Shown in pieces: positions 1-8,981 of a stretch of DNA of 64,000 nt. Position numbers and translations under genes: made by a program. Origin of the DNA: Acidocella sp. (lineage in GTDB: Bacteria > Pseudomonadota > Alphaproteobacteria > Acetobacterales > Acetobacteraceae). The notes beneath the pieces are model-generated. The model was not told the DNA's origin. It did no database searches and saw nothing but the letters and a program-made list of their open reading frames with translations. How positions within the stretch are numbered: position 1 is the first letter of the stretch; each line of letters starts with the position of its first letter. The stretch lies in assembly GCA_031291755.1 (NCBI GenBank), contig JARLIK010000016.1:1-64000 (forward strand). The letters run 5' to 3'.

Positions 1-1067
1 ATGATGGCCTCGGGGGTGGCGAGCAGCAGCACCGCGGCGGCCAGGGCCAGGCCGCGCAGGGAGAGCGCTTTGCGGCCCGCGATGACGCCCACCGTAACCA
101 GGGAGGCCATGGCGAGGCTGCGCAAGATGGGCAAATGCGAGCCGGTGAGCAGCGCGTAAGCACCGCCTGCCAGCAGGGCGATGATGGCGGCGGCGGGTTT
201 TACGGGGAGGTGCAGAGCCAAGCGCTCGGGCCGGGAGAGCAAAAACCGGCTGGCGGTGAAAAACAGCCCCATGACGATGCCGACGTGCAGCCCGGCCACC
301 GCCAGCAGATGCGCGAGGCCGGCGGCGATGAAATTCTGGTGCTCGGGGCCGGGGATTTGGCTTTGCAGGCCGGTGAGCAAGGTGACGGCGATGCTGCCGG
401 TTGCGGCTGGCAGCACTTCCATGATGTTAGCCGCAATGGCCTCGCGCAGCCCCCTCACCCGCAGCGCCCAGCCGCTTGGCCTGGCTGGTGCGGTGACGGC
501 GACCGGGCCAATGGCGAAGCCGGAAGCGCCCAGGCCGTTGAAATAGGCATCGCGGGTGGCATCCCAGCCGCCGGGGTAGGCCGGGCGCTCAGGTTTGAAG
601 AGGATGGCGCGCAGGGTGATGGTGTCGCCGGGGGTGAGCGCGGTCTCGTCGGCATTGCCGAGCTTGATGTGCAGAGCGCGGGCCAAGGGTGGGCCGGTTT
701 GGAAGTGCGCGGGGGCGATGGTGAGGCGGCGGCCGGTGGGGAGTGTGTCGATACTGGCGATGCTGCCGGTGATGGCGGCGGCACCGTAAGGGACATCGAG
801 CAGCGGCGGCATGGCGGCGGTGCGCAGTTCGGCGCGGGCGAAGCCCAGCGATGCAGCCAGCGCCATGGCGGCGGCGAATCGGGTTGGGGGGAAGTGCCAG
901 CTTGCGGCCAGGGCGATCAGGCTGGCGAGGGTGAGGCTGGCACCGAGCCACAGCGGCGGTTCAGATTTCAGGTTGAAATAGACCAGGATGGCGGCGCCCA
1001 TGGCGATGGGGAGGAGCAGGATGAACCGGCCCCGCTCTGCTTCGATAAAGGCCGATAATGCGCCCAC
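1..1067 (-). CDS. comEC: ComEC/Rec2 family DNA-uptake channel, 3' end cut by window edge
   Basis: The reverse frame is open from a GTG at 1067 to the window edge, giving about 355 residues of the N-terminal half. ComEC forms the inner-membrane channel for single-stranded DNA in natural transformation; the family is about 700 residues. Visible: a hydrophobic N-terminal helix pair (residues ~15-75), a soluble DUF4131-type region, and the competence-domain signature GLAHLLAVAGLHVG near residue 250 followed by hydrophobic segments. The GTG start is chosen because GGAGG lies 5 nt upstream; an upstream TTG at 1085 lacks this. It is divergent from gltX across about 75 bp. The metallo-hydrolase C-terminus, if present, is outside the window. 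Confidence 0.85.
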   Translation of the reverse strand, partial: MGALSAFIEAERGRFILLLPIAMGAAILVYFNLKSEPPLWLGASLTLASLIALAASWHFPPTRFAAAMALAASLGFARAELRTAAMPPLLDVPYGAAAITGSIASIDTLPTGRRLTIAPAHFQTGPPLARALHIKLGNADETALTPGDTITLRAILFKPERPAYPGGWDATRDAYFNGLGASGFAIGPVAVTAPARPSGWALRVRGLREAIAANIMEVLPAATGSIAVTLLTGLQSQIPGPEHQNFIAAGLAHLLAVAGLHVGIVMGLFFTASRFLLSRPERLALHLPVKPAAAIIALLAGGAYALLTGSHLPILRSLAMASLVTVGVIAGRKALSLRGLALAAAVLLLATPEAI

Positions 1068-1141
1068 AACTACCTCCGGTTGCAAATTGCTAGCAGCTGG
1101 GGAGGTTTCGGGCCAGAGGTTAGGATGCTACAGGCTGCGCC

Positions 1142-2536
1142 ATGAAAATACGCACACGCTTTGCCCCTAGCCCGACCGGACTGCTGCATATTGGTGGCGC
1201 CCGGACCGCCTTGTTCAACTATTTATTTGCCCGGCATCATGGCGGGGAGTTTTTAATCCGCATTGAGGATACCGATAAGGCGCGCTCCACCGAGGAGGCC
1301 GTTCGGGTGATTCTGGATGGGCTGGATTGGCTGGGGCTTAACCCTGATGCGCCGCCGGTGTTTCAGTCAAAGCAGGAGGCGCGGCATGTGGAGGTGGCGC
1401 GGGCGTTGCTGGCGCAAGGCAGGGCTTATGAATGCTATTGCACGCCCGATGAATTGCGCGAGATGCGCGAGGCCGCGCAGGCTGAGGGCCGCCCGCCCCG
1501 CTACGATGGCCGCTGGCGTGACCGTGACCCGGCCAGTGCACCGGCGGGCGTGAAGCCGGCGATAAGGCTGAAGGCGCCGCGCGAGGGCGAGACGGTGCTG
1601 GAGGATTTGGTGCAGGGCACCGTGACCGTGGCCAATAGTGAGTTGGATGATATGATCATTCTACGCTCGGACGGCACGCCGACCTATCTGCATGCGGTGG
1701 TGGTGGATGATCATGACATGGCGATTTCCCATGTGATTCGTGGTGATGACCATTTGACCAACACGTTCCGGCAGATTCAAATTTATAACGCCATGGGCTG
1801 GGACTTGCCGAAGTTTGCACATATTCCGCTGATCCATGGCGCGGATGGGGCGAAACTCTCCAAGCGGCATGGCGCGGTGAGTATATTGGAATTCCGCGAG
1901 CAAGGGTTTTTGCCAGAGGCACTTTGCAACTATTTGCTGCGGCTGGGCTGGGGGCATGGCGATGCGGAGTTTTTGAGCCGCGATGAGCAGGTGCAATTAT
2001 TTGATCTGGACGGCGTGGGCCGGGCGGCGAGCCGGATGGATTATGCCAAGCTGACACATCTGAACGGCATGTGGCTTCGCGGTGCTGATGATGAACGGCT
2101 GGTGGCTGATGTGATGGCGCGCTTGCCGGTGCAATGCGGCGTGAGTGTGAGCGATGGGTTGGCCGATAAATTACTGCGGCTGATGCCAGGCTTGAAGGAG
2201 CGGGCCAAAACTCTGCTGGAATTGACAGCCTCTTCGGCATTTTTAGCGCGATCCATTCCGCTGGAATTTGAGCCGAAAGCGCAGGCGTTGCTGACAATTG
2301 AAGCGCGGGCGATGCTGGGACGGTTGGCGCCGAAATTGGCGGCGACTGATTTTTCAGTGGCTGAACTTGATGCGGCGATGCGCAGCTTTGCTGAGGCCGA
2401 GGGGTTGAAGCTGGGGCAAGTGGCGCAGCCGCTCCGTGCCGCATTAACGGGCAGCACGATGAGCCCGGGGATTGATGCGACACTGGCGGCACTCGGCGCC
2501 TCAGAAAGTCTGGCGCGGATACAGGCGGTTATTTAG
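1142..2536 (+). CDS. gltX: Glutamyl-tRNA synthetase
   Basis: Class I aminoacyl-tRNA synthetase that charges tRNA-Glu in the cytoplasm; in alphaproteobacteria lacking GlnRS, a GltX can also mischarge tRNA-Gln for GatCAB. The protein is 464 residues, normal length. The HIGH-type motif HIGG is at residues 16-19 after FAPSPTG, and the KMSKS-type loop KLSKR is at 238-242. The C-terminal third is the anticodon-binding domain. It stands alone, divergent from comEC and convergent with the tad TPR gene. Alphaproteobacteria often carry two GltX paralogues, so this may be one of two. Confidence 0.97.
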   Translation: MKIRTRFAPSPTGLLHIGGARTALFNYLFARHHGGEFLIRIEDTDKARSTEEAVRVILDGLDWLGLNPDAPPVFQSKQEARHVEVARALLAQGRAYECYCTPDELREMREAAQAEGRPPRYDGRWRDRDPASAPAGVKPAIRLKAPREGETVLEDLVQGTVTVANSELDDMIILRSDGTPTYLHAVVVDDHDMAISHVIRGDDHLTNTFRQIQIYNAMGWDLPKFAHIPLIHGADGAKLSKRHGAVSILEFREQGFLPEALCNYLLRLGWGHGDAEFLSRDEQVQLFDLDGVGRAASRMDYAKLTHLNGMWLRGADDERLVADVMARLPVQCGVSVSDGLADKLLRLMPGLKERAKTLLELTASSAFLARSIPLEFEPKAQALLTIEARAMLGRLAPKLAATDFSVAELDAAMRSFAEAEGLKLGQVAQPLRAALTGSTMSPGIDATLAALGASESLARIQAVI

Positions 2537-2574
2537 AAATCTGTAGCACTGGTAAGGGGTTTTAGAGGAAGAGG

Positions 2575-2628
2575 ATTCCCGCTTGCGCGGGAATGACGAA
2601 GGGGCGCCGTTGTAACGAAGGGGCGCCG
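2575..2628. repeat. Hairpin plus tandem 14-bp direct repeats between convergent genes
   Basis: ATTCCCGC (2575-2582) and GCGGGAAT (2587-2594) form a perfect 8-bp stem with a TTGC loop, the ATTCCCGC/GCGGGAAT type of dispersed hairpin seen in many proteobacterial intergenic regions. It is followed by two exact copies of ACGAAGGGGCGCCG at 2596-2609 and 2615-2628. There is no T-run. The position between the convergent ends of gltX and the TPR-SPOR gene suits a bidirectional terminator or transcript-end stabiliser, which is inference. Confidence 0.6.
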
Positions 2629-2664
2629 GTATGACAAACTGGCGCGGTGGCTGGCAGGCAGGGG

Positions 2665-3987
2665 TTAGAAATTTGCCAGCGTGCAGACATTACCGGCGGC
2701 GCTGACCTCACCGCAGAACTTCGCGGCATCGGCCTTGCTGGCAAAACTGCCGGTGCGCAAACGATAGTAGGTTTTGCCCTTAACCGTGGCGCTCTCAATG
2801 TTCGGGGTTTTATCGCCGAACAAATCCGGGTTGGCGGCGGATAATTTATCCCAGATTTTTTGTGCCTGAGCCTGCGACGGCAACGCGCCAAGCTGCACCT
2901 GATAGGTGCCGGTGGGGGCACTGGCGGCGCTGTCAGCGGCGGCAGGCGGCGGCGTTGGCGCAGCGCTGGCGGTAACCGTGGCATCCGGGGGTGCCACGAC
3001 GGATGGTTTGGTATCAGCGGGCGATGCGGTGATATCTGCGGCTTTGGTACCAGAAGCTGCTGGCGGCGGGGGCGCGCTGGCGCTGTTGTCAGTCACCGGC
3101 GGCGCGATCTGGGCAGGCGCGGCTGAAGGCGCTGCGGACGCCGGTGGTGGCGCGGTTGTCAACGAGACGCTGACTACCGGCGGGGTGGCGACCTGAGGCG
3201 TGGTAGGAGTCTGCGGCGGCTCACTGGCGGTCAACGGCGGCTGGGCGTTAGCGATGATCGCATTGAAACCATCGATGGCTTTGTCGACATCGTCTGGCGG
3301 CAGGTCGATGCTCAACACATGCCGGGCTTCAGCCACCTGCCCCGTGGCTACTAAAGCAGCGGCATAATCTTCGCGGATTTTCGGGGTGGCGGTTTGAGAC
3401 GTGGCCAGCGGGCCTAAATATTGCAACGCTGCCTGGCCATTGCCGGACAAGGCCAGCGAGAGCCCGAGGTTAATTTCAGCGGCGGTCATGCCCGGCTGCG
3501 CGATCAACGCCTTGCGGTAGGGATCAACCGCACCGGCGAAATTGCCTTCAAGGTCGCGCGCGATACCAAGGTCGTTGAGGGCATCGGCGTTGCCCGGGTC
3601 ATCCTGCACCGCCAGTACCAAGGCTTTCTCGGCCTGCACTGGATCTGTTTTGATCAGGCAACGGCCAAGCCCGGTTTCGGCCAGTGAAGATTTCGGGTCA
3701 TGCGTGATGGCCAGGTTGAAAGCGGCCTCAGCCGCTGGGCAGCGGCCCAGTGCGTAATAAGCCTCACCTTCGTGGATCAGCGCATCGACATTGTTGGGGT
3801 CAGTTTGCAGCGCTGCCTGGCTGACCGACAGCGCCATTGACGGATCGCCACCCGCGATTGCCGCATCGGCAACGTTGAGCGCCCCAGGATTACCATCAGT
3901 GTTAGCCGGCATACTGGGAGAGGGGGTCTTCGCACATGCGGTCAGCAGGCAAACCGCGCTCAAAATAAGGATGGATCGATTATTCAT
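2665..3987 (-). CDS. TPR lipoprotein with C-terminal SPOR domain (TadD-like)
   Basis: A 440-residue lipoprotein: signal peptide with lipobox LTAC, lipidated Cys18, then tetratricopeptide repeats over about residues 35-240, a Pro/Ala-rich linker (~245-355), and a C-terminal SPOR-like domain (~360-440) beginning TYQVQLGALPS. TadD proteins are TPR lipoproteins that assist assembly of the Tad secretin; SPOR domains bind denuded peptidoglycan glycan strands. It is the last gene of the tad run, 10 nt after tadC. The TPR-SPOR combination is unusual for TadD, so the pilus role rests on position. The hydrophilic linker is compositionally biased. Confidence 0.8.
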   Translation of the reverse strand: MNNRSILILSAVCLLTACAKTPSPSMPANTDGNPGALNVADAAIAGGDPSMALSVSQAALQTDPNNVDALIHEGEAYYALGRCPAAEAAFNLAITHDPKSSLAETGLGRCLIKTDPVQAEKALVLAVQDDPGNADALNDLGIARDLEGNFAGAVDPYRKALIAQPGMTAAEINLGLSLALSGNGQAALQYLGPLATSQTATPKIREDYAAALVATGQVAEARHVLSIDLPPDDVDKAIDGFNAIIANAQPPLTASEPPQTPTTPQVATPPVVSVSLTTAPPPASAAPSAAPAQIAPPVTDNSASAPPPPAASGTKAADITASPADTKPSVVAPPDATVTASAAPTPPPAAADSAASAPTGTYQVQLGALPSQAQAQKIWDKLSAANPDLFGDKTPNIESATVKGKTYYRLRTGSFASKADAAKFCGEVSAAGNVCTLANF

Positions 3988-3997
3988 ATTACTGGCT

Positions 3998-4933
3998 TTA
4001 CTTCATCCCGTGCAGAGTCGCCAGAACGTTAATCATGGCCGGACCCGCAACAATTAAAAAAACGCACGGCAAAATGAATAGAATCATCGGTATTGTCATC
4101 AAGGTCGGCAGCTTACCGGCGCGTTCCTCAAATTTAATTAATGCTTCCTGCCGCAACTCGGCTGAAAGAGTCCGCAGCGCCTGGGTCAGAGGCGTGCCAT
4201 ATTGCAGCGATTGTATCAATGTTGTGGCAAGGCGCTTGAGCGAATCGATTCCGGTGCGCTGGCCCAGGTCCTCCATGGCATTGCGCATATCCGTGCCGAT
4301 CGTGAGGGCCTGCGAAGTCTGGGTCAGTTCACTGGACAGGGCGGGGTTCAGAACGATCAGTTCCTGGGCTACCCGCGCGATACTGGCTTCAAGTGCCAGG
4401 CCGGAATCCGCGCAGATGACCATCATGTCGAGCGCGTCAGCCACGCCAGATTCAACCTTTTTGAGATGCCGCGTGCGAATATTGGTAGCAATGGTTTCCG
4501 GCGCCAGAAGCCCCACCACCGCACCGCCCAAGATTTTGGCAAACACAAAAAACGGCGTTGTACCGTAATGACGCAGTGCAAAATAGACGATCGCCGGCGT
4601 GATCAGAAATAGCAGCAGTTTGGTGCCGATAAACAGACCCAGGCCGCGCCCACCGCGAAAGCCAATCGCTTCGAGTGTCGCGGTCATTTCAGAAAGGGTT
4701 TTGCGTGATAGTAGCCCACTGCGGGCGACTAGCATACCTAGCGTGGATACCAACCCGATGACGGGAGATACCGCAGGCTTGAGGTCTTCAACGATTTCCT
4801 CCGTGGCGACGGTCACGAATTGCAGACGGTTGGTCAGCCGGTCCTTGCGGGTGACCTCCTCGAGCAAAAAGTAGCCGAGCACGGCGACCGTGAAGAAAAG
4901 GACGATAATGATCGAGAAGACAATGATGATCAT
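3998..4933 (-). CDS. tadC: Tad pilus inner-membrane platform protein TadC
   Basis: A 311-residue type II secretion F-domain membrane protein. TadB and TadC form the inner-membrane platform that couples the CpaF ATPase to Flp pilus polymerisation. An N-terminal transmembrane helix (residues ~1-25), a central helical hairpin segment (~100-145), the T2SSF cytoplasmic domain (~150-270) and a C-terminal membrane pair ending near residue 305 are apparent. It follows tadB after 9 nt and precedes the TPR-SPOR gene. Confidence 0.92.
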   Translation of the reverse strand: MIIIVFSIIIVLFFTVAVLGYFLLEEVTRKDRLTNRLQFVTVATEEIVEDLKPAVSPVIGLVSTLGMLVARSGLLSRKTLSEMTATLEAIGFRGGRGLGLFIGTKLLLFLITPAIVYFALRHYGTTPFFVFAKILGGAVVGLLAPETIATNIRTRHLKKVESGVADALDMMVICADSGLALEASIARVAQELIVLNPALSSELTQTSQALTIGTDMRNAMEDLGQRTGIDSLKRLATTLIQSLQYGTPLTQALRTLSAELRQEALIKFEERAGKLPTLMTIPMILFILPCVFLIVAGPAMINVLATLHGMK

Positions 4934-4942
4934 GGCGAGAAG

Positions 4943-5917
4943 TTATTTGAGCACGTTGCTGATCATGAACTGGATGATGCCGAGGCCGATGCATAGCATC
5001 AGAATTGCGCCCCCCAGACATGCCTGCCCGCTTTTGGTATAGAACAGCAGGAGAATATACGACCGGTTCATAAAAAATAGCGCGCCGCCGGTAAGGAACG
5101 GCAGCACCGCCAGAATCATTGAACTGGTGCGTGCTTCAGAGGTGAGTGCGTAGCCACGGGCCTTCAGCCCGACGCGCTTGCGGATGACATCGGCCAGGGT
5201 TTCCAGCGTGTGAGTAATGGCGCCACCCGAGCGCATTTGCAGCGTGATGGCGGTGGCAAAAAACTGATACTCGGTGACTTTGACGCGCTCGGATAACTCC
5301 CGCAAAGCCACATCGACAGGGATGCCGATCTGCACCTTATCGGCCAGAATATCGAATTCCAGTTTTGTGGGCTCGGGAGCATCACGTGCCACGGTGCGCA
5401 AAGCTTCACCGATAGGAATACCGACGCGGACACAACGGACGATGGTACCCAGCGCATCTGGAAACTGCGCAAGCAATTTGGCATTTCGCTTATTATTGAA
5501 CCAGATAAACATAACTTTGGTGATGATGAACCAGATGACCGGCCAGCCGAGAACATACAAAATCGACGTAAAGCCGATGGATTTTGTGGCAAGCCATACC
5601 ACCACCCAGCTGACTCCCAGGGACAACGGCGGCACCAGCCACCATTTTATCGGATAGGCATCCGCTTGTTGCAGATCTACGCCGATGACGTTGGCTGCTT
5701 GGGTTTTTACCAGATCAGTGCGAGAAACCACCTTGGCGAGGGAGATCTGGTCTCCCATGATGATGGTCTGTTTTTGATTGTCGGTGGTGGCGCCGGAAAT
5801 ACGGGTCTCGAATTTTTGTTTTCGAGACATCGATTCCATAACTAACGAAAAGGTAACACCGGCTAACGCTAACAAAACAACGATAAAAACAAATACGGCT
5901 ATAATTATTCCGTTCAT
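4943..5917 (-). CDS. tadB: Tad pilus inner-membrane platform protein TadB
   Basis: A 324-residue T2SSF-family membrane protein, paralogous to TadC and its expected partner in the pilus platform. It has an N-terminal transmembrane helix, a hydrophobic region at residues ~90-135, the conserved cytoplasmic F-domain (~150-280) and a C-terminal membrane segment. Its ATG overlaps the cpaF stop by one base (TGATG), a sign of translational coupling. Confidence 0.92.
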   Translation of the reverse strand: MNGIIIAVFVFIVVLLALAGVTFSLVMESMSRKQKFETRISGATTDNQKQTIIMGDQISLAKVVSRTDLVKTQAANVIGVDLQQADAYPIKWWLVPPLSLGVSWVVVWLATKSIGFTSILYVLGWPVIWFIITKVMFIWFNNKRNAKLLAQFPDALGTIVRCVRVGIPIGEALRTVARDAPEPTKLEFDILADKVQIGIPVDVALRELSERVKVTEYQFFATAITLQMRSGGAITHTLETLADVIRKRVGLKARGYALTSEARTSSMILAVLPFLTGGALFFMNRSYILLLFYTKSGQACLGGAILMLCIGLGIIQFMISNVLK

Positions 5918-7365
5918 CAGGCCATATCTTCAAGGGCATGCGACCAGGCCCGGTCGAGCCCGAAATATTGCAGCCGCTCGTAAAAAGTGGAGCGCATTTT
6001 GCTAACAACGTAGCGGCCGACAACCCGGCCATTGGGCGTCTCACCGAGCACTTCGAACTTGAAAATATCATTCAGAAGCTGGGTCTCGCCTTCCAGCCCG
6101 GCCAGTTCGGTCACCTGGGTCACACGGCGGCCACCGTCGCGCTGACGCTCAACTTGCACGATGATATTTACCGCCGCCGAGACCTGACTGCGGATGGCTT
6201 TGGGGGTCAGCCCCATGCTCGACATCTGCACCATGTTTTCAATACGGGCCAGAGCGTCACGCGTGTTATTGGCGTGGATGGTGGACATCGAGCCATCGTG
6301 GCCGGTGTTCATGGCCTGCAACATATCAAACGCCTCGGCACCGCGGACCTCACCGATGATGATACGGTCAGGACGCATACGCAAAGCGTTGCGCACAAGG
6401 TCACGGGCGTTGATCTCGCCCTTGCCTTCGAGGCTGGGCGGGCGAGTTTCCAGCCGCACCACATGCGGCTGCTGCAATTGCAATTCGGCGGCATCCTCAA
6501 CGGTCACCACACGTTCGGACGGGTCGATGAAACGGCTCATCGCGTTCATCATGGTGGTTTTTCCAGAGCCGGTACCACCGGAGACGATGATATTGAGACG
6601 GCAGCGGGCAGCTATTTCGAGCACGCGCGCAATGGCAGGGGTGAGTGAGCCGAAGGCGATCAGCTTGTCGAAGTCAATCGGCTTCTTGGCGAATTTACGA
6701 ATTGACAGGGCGGGACCGTCGATGGACAGCGGCGGCAGGATGATATTGACACGTGAGCCGTCCTTGAGACGGGCATCCACCATCGGGCTGGATTCATCGA
6801 CCCGGCGGCCAACTGAGGCTGCGATGCGCTGGCAAATGTTGGTAAGGTGGGTCCAGTCACGGAAGCGCACCGGCACCTGGATGAGCTTGCCATTGCGTTC
6901 GATGAAGGTTTTATCAGGGCCGTTGACCATGATGTCGTTGATGCTCTCGTCCAGGAGCAACGGCTCTAACGGCCCCAGGCCGAGCATGTCATCCACCAGC
7001 TCGGTGGCAAGCTGGCGCTGTTCGCGGCCGTTCAGATGCACGCGCCGCTCAGTGGCGAGATCAGAGATCAGCCGTTCGACCTCGATCAGCAAACGTTCAG
7101 GATGCAGGGCCGCCACGGCGGTAGCGTCCATTTTCGCAAGGCACTGGGCGCGCAGTTCGGCAATTTCGGTGCGGGTATTAACAGCCGCAGCACTGGCGGC
7201 TGCAGCGGCGATCACCGCCGCCGACTGGTCCTGTTCCTGCGTGTTGAGTGAGTTGTTATTCGTTCCAACCGGCGCTTCCGGTGCCGCTGGGAGCGGCACC
7301 GACGTCATTAACTCCATTCCATCACTACGCCGGCGGCCAAACACCGGCATACTGGAATCATTCAC
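5917..7365 (-). CDS. cpaF: Tad pilus secretion ATPase CpaF/TadA
   Basis: The motor ATPase of the Flp/Tad pilus, in the VirB11/GspE-type secretion ATPase superfamily; 482 residues. The Walker A loop GGTGSGKTT is near residue 262, followed by the Asp-box and the MRPDRIIIGEVRG segment typical of CpaF/VirB11. A roughly 75-residue low-complexity Ala-rich N-terminus precedes the conserved part. The ATG overlaps the cpaE stop by 4 bases. It acts on the cytoplasmic face with TadB/TadC. Confidence 0.96.
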   Translation of the reverse strand: MNDSSMPVFGRRRSDGMELMTSVPLPAAPEAPVGTNNNSLNTQEQDQSAAVIAAAAASAAAVNTRTEIAELRAQCLAKMDATAVAALHPERLLIEVERLISDLATERRVHLNGREQRQLATELVDDMLGLGPLEPLLLDESINDIMVNGPDKTFIERNGKLIQVPVRFRDWTHLTNICQRIAASVGRRVDESSPMVDARLKDGSRVNIILPPLSIDGPALSIRKFAKKPIDFDKLIAFGSLTPAIARVLEIAARCRLNIIVSGGTGSGKTTMMNAMSRFIDPSERVVTVEDAAELQLQQPHVVRLETRPPSLEGKGEINARDLVRNALRMRPDRIIIGEVRGAEAFDMLQAMNTGHDGSMSTIHANNTRDALARIENMVQMSSMGLTPKAIRSQVSAAVNIIVQVERQRDGGRRVTQVTELAGLEGETQLLNDIFKFEVLGETPNGRVVGRYVVSKMRSTFYERLQYFGLDRAWSHALEDMA

Positions 7366-8627
7366 GAGAGCCCGCCAAGTTTAGTGGATTTGAAGATATT
7401 GGCTACGGAGCCTAACGCGCTGGTCGGTTCGGGCGATGAACCGCCTTCATCGCGGCCGCCGACAAAGCCGATTTCGCGGCCAAGGTCGATGATCGCCTGA
7501 CGGAATGGTCCGCGCTCAGTAACCGCCGGTTCGCCGAAGCTGGCACTTTCGTTCAACTGCTTGGGCATGTCGGGAATCACTACGTCGATCTTGACCTTCA
7601 GCGCATCTTCGATCTGCTTGCGGGTCAAGCCACCAGGACGGCCCTGCCGGCTGAGGACGATGGTGGGGGATTGCGGCTGCCAAGGACCGTTTGGAACCCC
7701 CATCAGACGCAGCGTATCACGCACCGAGGCCAGGGAGGGGTCCATAACAATGACGCGATGATGCGAATATTCCAGCAGCTCGCGGTTACATGGCATCGGG
7801 AGGAACGGCACGTCCATGATGACGAAATTATAGCGCACCCGCAGTGTTTCGATCAGACGCTGGGCCGCACCTTTGGCGTAATTCAGAGGCTCGCTGAGTT
7901 TTTCCTCGCTGGCCAGAACATGCAGGCGCTCGGAAACTGGCTGGGCGGCGCGTTCAACGAATAACGGGTCGATCCGGTCAGGTGTTTCCAGCGCCATCCG
8001 TAGGCCGGGTCCGGTTTTGCCGCCGAGCAGCAAGGCGCCTGAACCCATATGCAGATCGGATTCGACGAATACGGTATGGCGCTTGGAGATGACGCCAAGA
8101 TACCAGGCGAGATTACCGGCGATGGTGGTGGTGCCAACGCCGCCGCGTGCACCCATCAAGCTGACCACACGGCCGCCACGCGCGGCATCAGAGCCGACTG
8201 TCTTGCGGGTGATCAGCGGCGCAAAATGCCGGCCTACCGCCTCGCGGGTGATTGGCTTGAAGATGTACTCCATAACGCCCATGCCGCGGGTGATGTGACG
8301 GTAGAAATCCACATCGTCAGTGTCGCCTATGACCAGCACGCGCACGCCTGGCTCCACGACATCGGAGAGTTCACCTAAGGCACTGAGGGGTTGATCGTCG
8401 CCCGAAATATCAATGATTAAAACTTCAGGGGTTGGCAGTTTTGCCATCGCCTGAATGGCGGTACGCACCGTGCCGCGCCGCACGTCCATGCCGTTGGCGA
8501 CGATGTCACCCAGACCATCACGCAACACCTGCTCGGTCTGCACATCGGCCAAAAAGGCCAGCACCGTTAGACGGTCTGGCCGGGAAGCCGAACTGGAGGT
8601 CGACATACGGTAGGATTCCTGATTCAT
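7362..8627 (-). CDS. cpaE: CpaE/TadZ-family pilus assembly ATPase-like protein
   Basis: A 421-residue protein with a receiver-like N-terminal domain (~20-135) and a MinD/ParA-like domain. CpaE/TadZ localises the Tad apparatus, often to a cell pole. The P-loop reads GARGGVGTTT at about 159-168, so both canonical lysines of the deviant Walker A (KGGxGKT) are replaced by Arg and Thr. This is common in TadZ-type proteins and suggests weak or absent ATP hydrolysis. The start at 8627 has GAGGG about 8 nt upstream; a second ATG seven codons in is possible. Confidence 0.92.
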   Translation of the reverse strand: MNQESYRMSTSSSASRPDRLTVLAFLADVQTEQVLRDGLGDIVANGMDVRRGTVRTAIQAMAKLPTPEVLIIDISGDDQPLSALGELSDVVEPGVRVLVIGDTDDVDFYRHITRGMGVMEYIFKPITREAVGRHFAPLITRKTVGSDAARGGRVVSLMGARGGVGTTTIAGNLAWYLGVISKRHTVFVESDLHMGSGALLLGGKTGPGLRMALETPDRIDPLFVERAAQPVSERLHVLASEEKLSEPLNYAKGAAQRLIETLRVRYNFVIMDVPFLPMPCNRELLEYSHHRVIVMDPSLASVRDTLRLMGVPNGPWQPQSPTIVLSRQGRPGGLTRKQIEDALKVKIDVVIPDMPKQLNESASFGEPAVTERGPFRQAIIDLGREIGFVGGRDEGGSSPEPTSALGSVANIFKSTKLGGLS

Positions 8628-8675
8628 AACTACGACCCTCTCATACCGGGCAAACTATATTATATGCCGGTATCA

Positions 8676-8981
8676 TTAATTTGATCCTGGCACGGCGCTG
8701 ATGTCTTTGGGCGGTTTCTGCAAGCCAGCTGCCGTTCCACCTGACAAAGCCGTGTCCAATGCAGCCGAAGCTGCAATGCCATTTGAAGTATTGTCTCCAT
8801 GCCCTTGAAAAAGCTCGGCTTTGTCCGTCACCTGCACAGCGGTATTCTCCCGCGACGCACCGGTCATCGACCAATCTCCAGGGTTTTGATAAGGATCCGG
8901 ATAACATCCTGTAAGGCTTACACATAACAAGGCGGTTAATCCTAGTAAAATCTTTGACAAGGCGGAAGCTTTCAGCATCAC
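8676..8981 (-). CDS. Small lipoprotein at the CpaD position of the tad locus
   Basis: A 101-residue protein with a lipoprotein signal peptide (hydrophobic segment ~11-25, lipobox LTGC) followed by a short hydrophilic domain starting YPDPYQNPGDW. It overlaps the cpaC stop by 4 bases (ATGA) and precedes cpaE after about 48 nt. In many alphaproteobacterial tad loci this slot holds CpaD, a lipoprotein of about 200 residues; this product is half that length and no confident CpaD similarity is visible by eye. A role as a secretin pilotin-like partner is inferred from position. Confidence 0.75.
   Translation of the reverse strand: MMLKASALSKILLGLTALLCVSLTGCYPDPYQNPGDWSMTGASRENTAVQVTDKAELFQGHGDNTSNGIAASAALDTALSGGTAAGLQKPPKDISAVPGSN

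Noticed and set aside
135-1058. 307-codon forward open frame in the first kilobase
   Set aside because: It is antisense to comEC, whose reverse frame has family motifs and hydrophobic segments; the forward product is a Gly/Ala/Glu-rich artefact of GC-rich codon use.
1656-2492. 278-codon reverse open frame inside gltX
   Set aside because: Antisense to a clear glutamyl-tRNA synthetase; low-complexity Pro/Ser/Ala composition.
2575-2594. gltX intrinsic terminator
   Set aside because: The stem is good but lacks a following T-run on either strand, so only a weak or factor-assisted end is supported.
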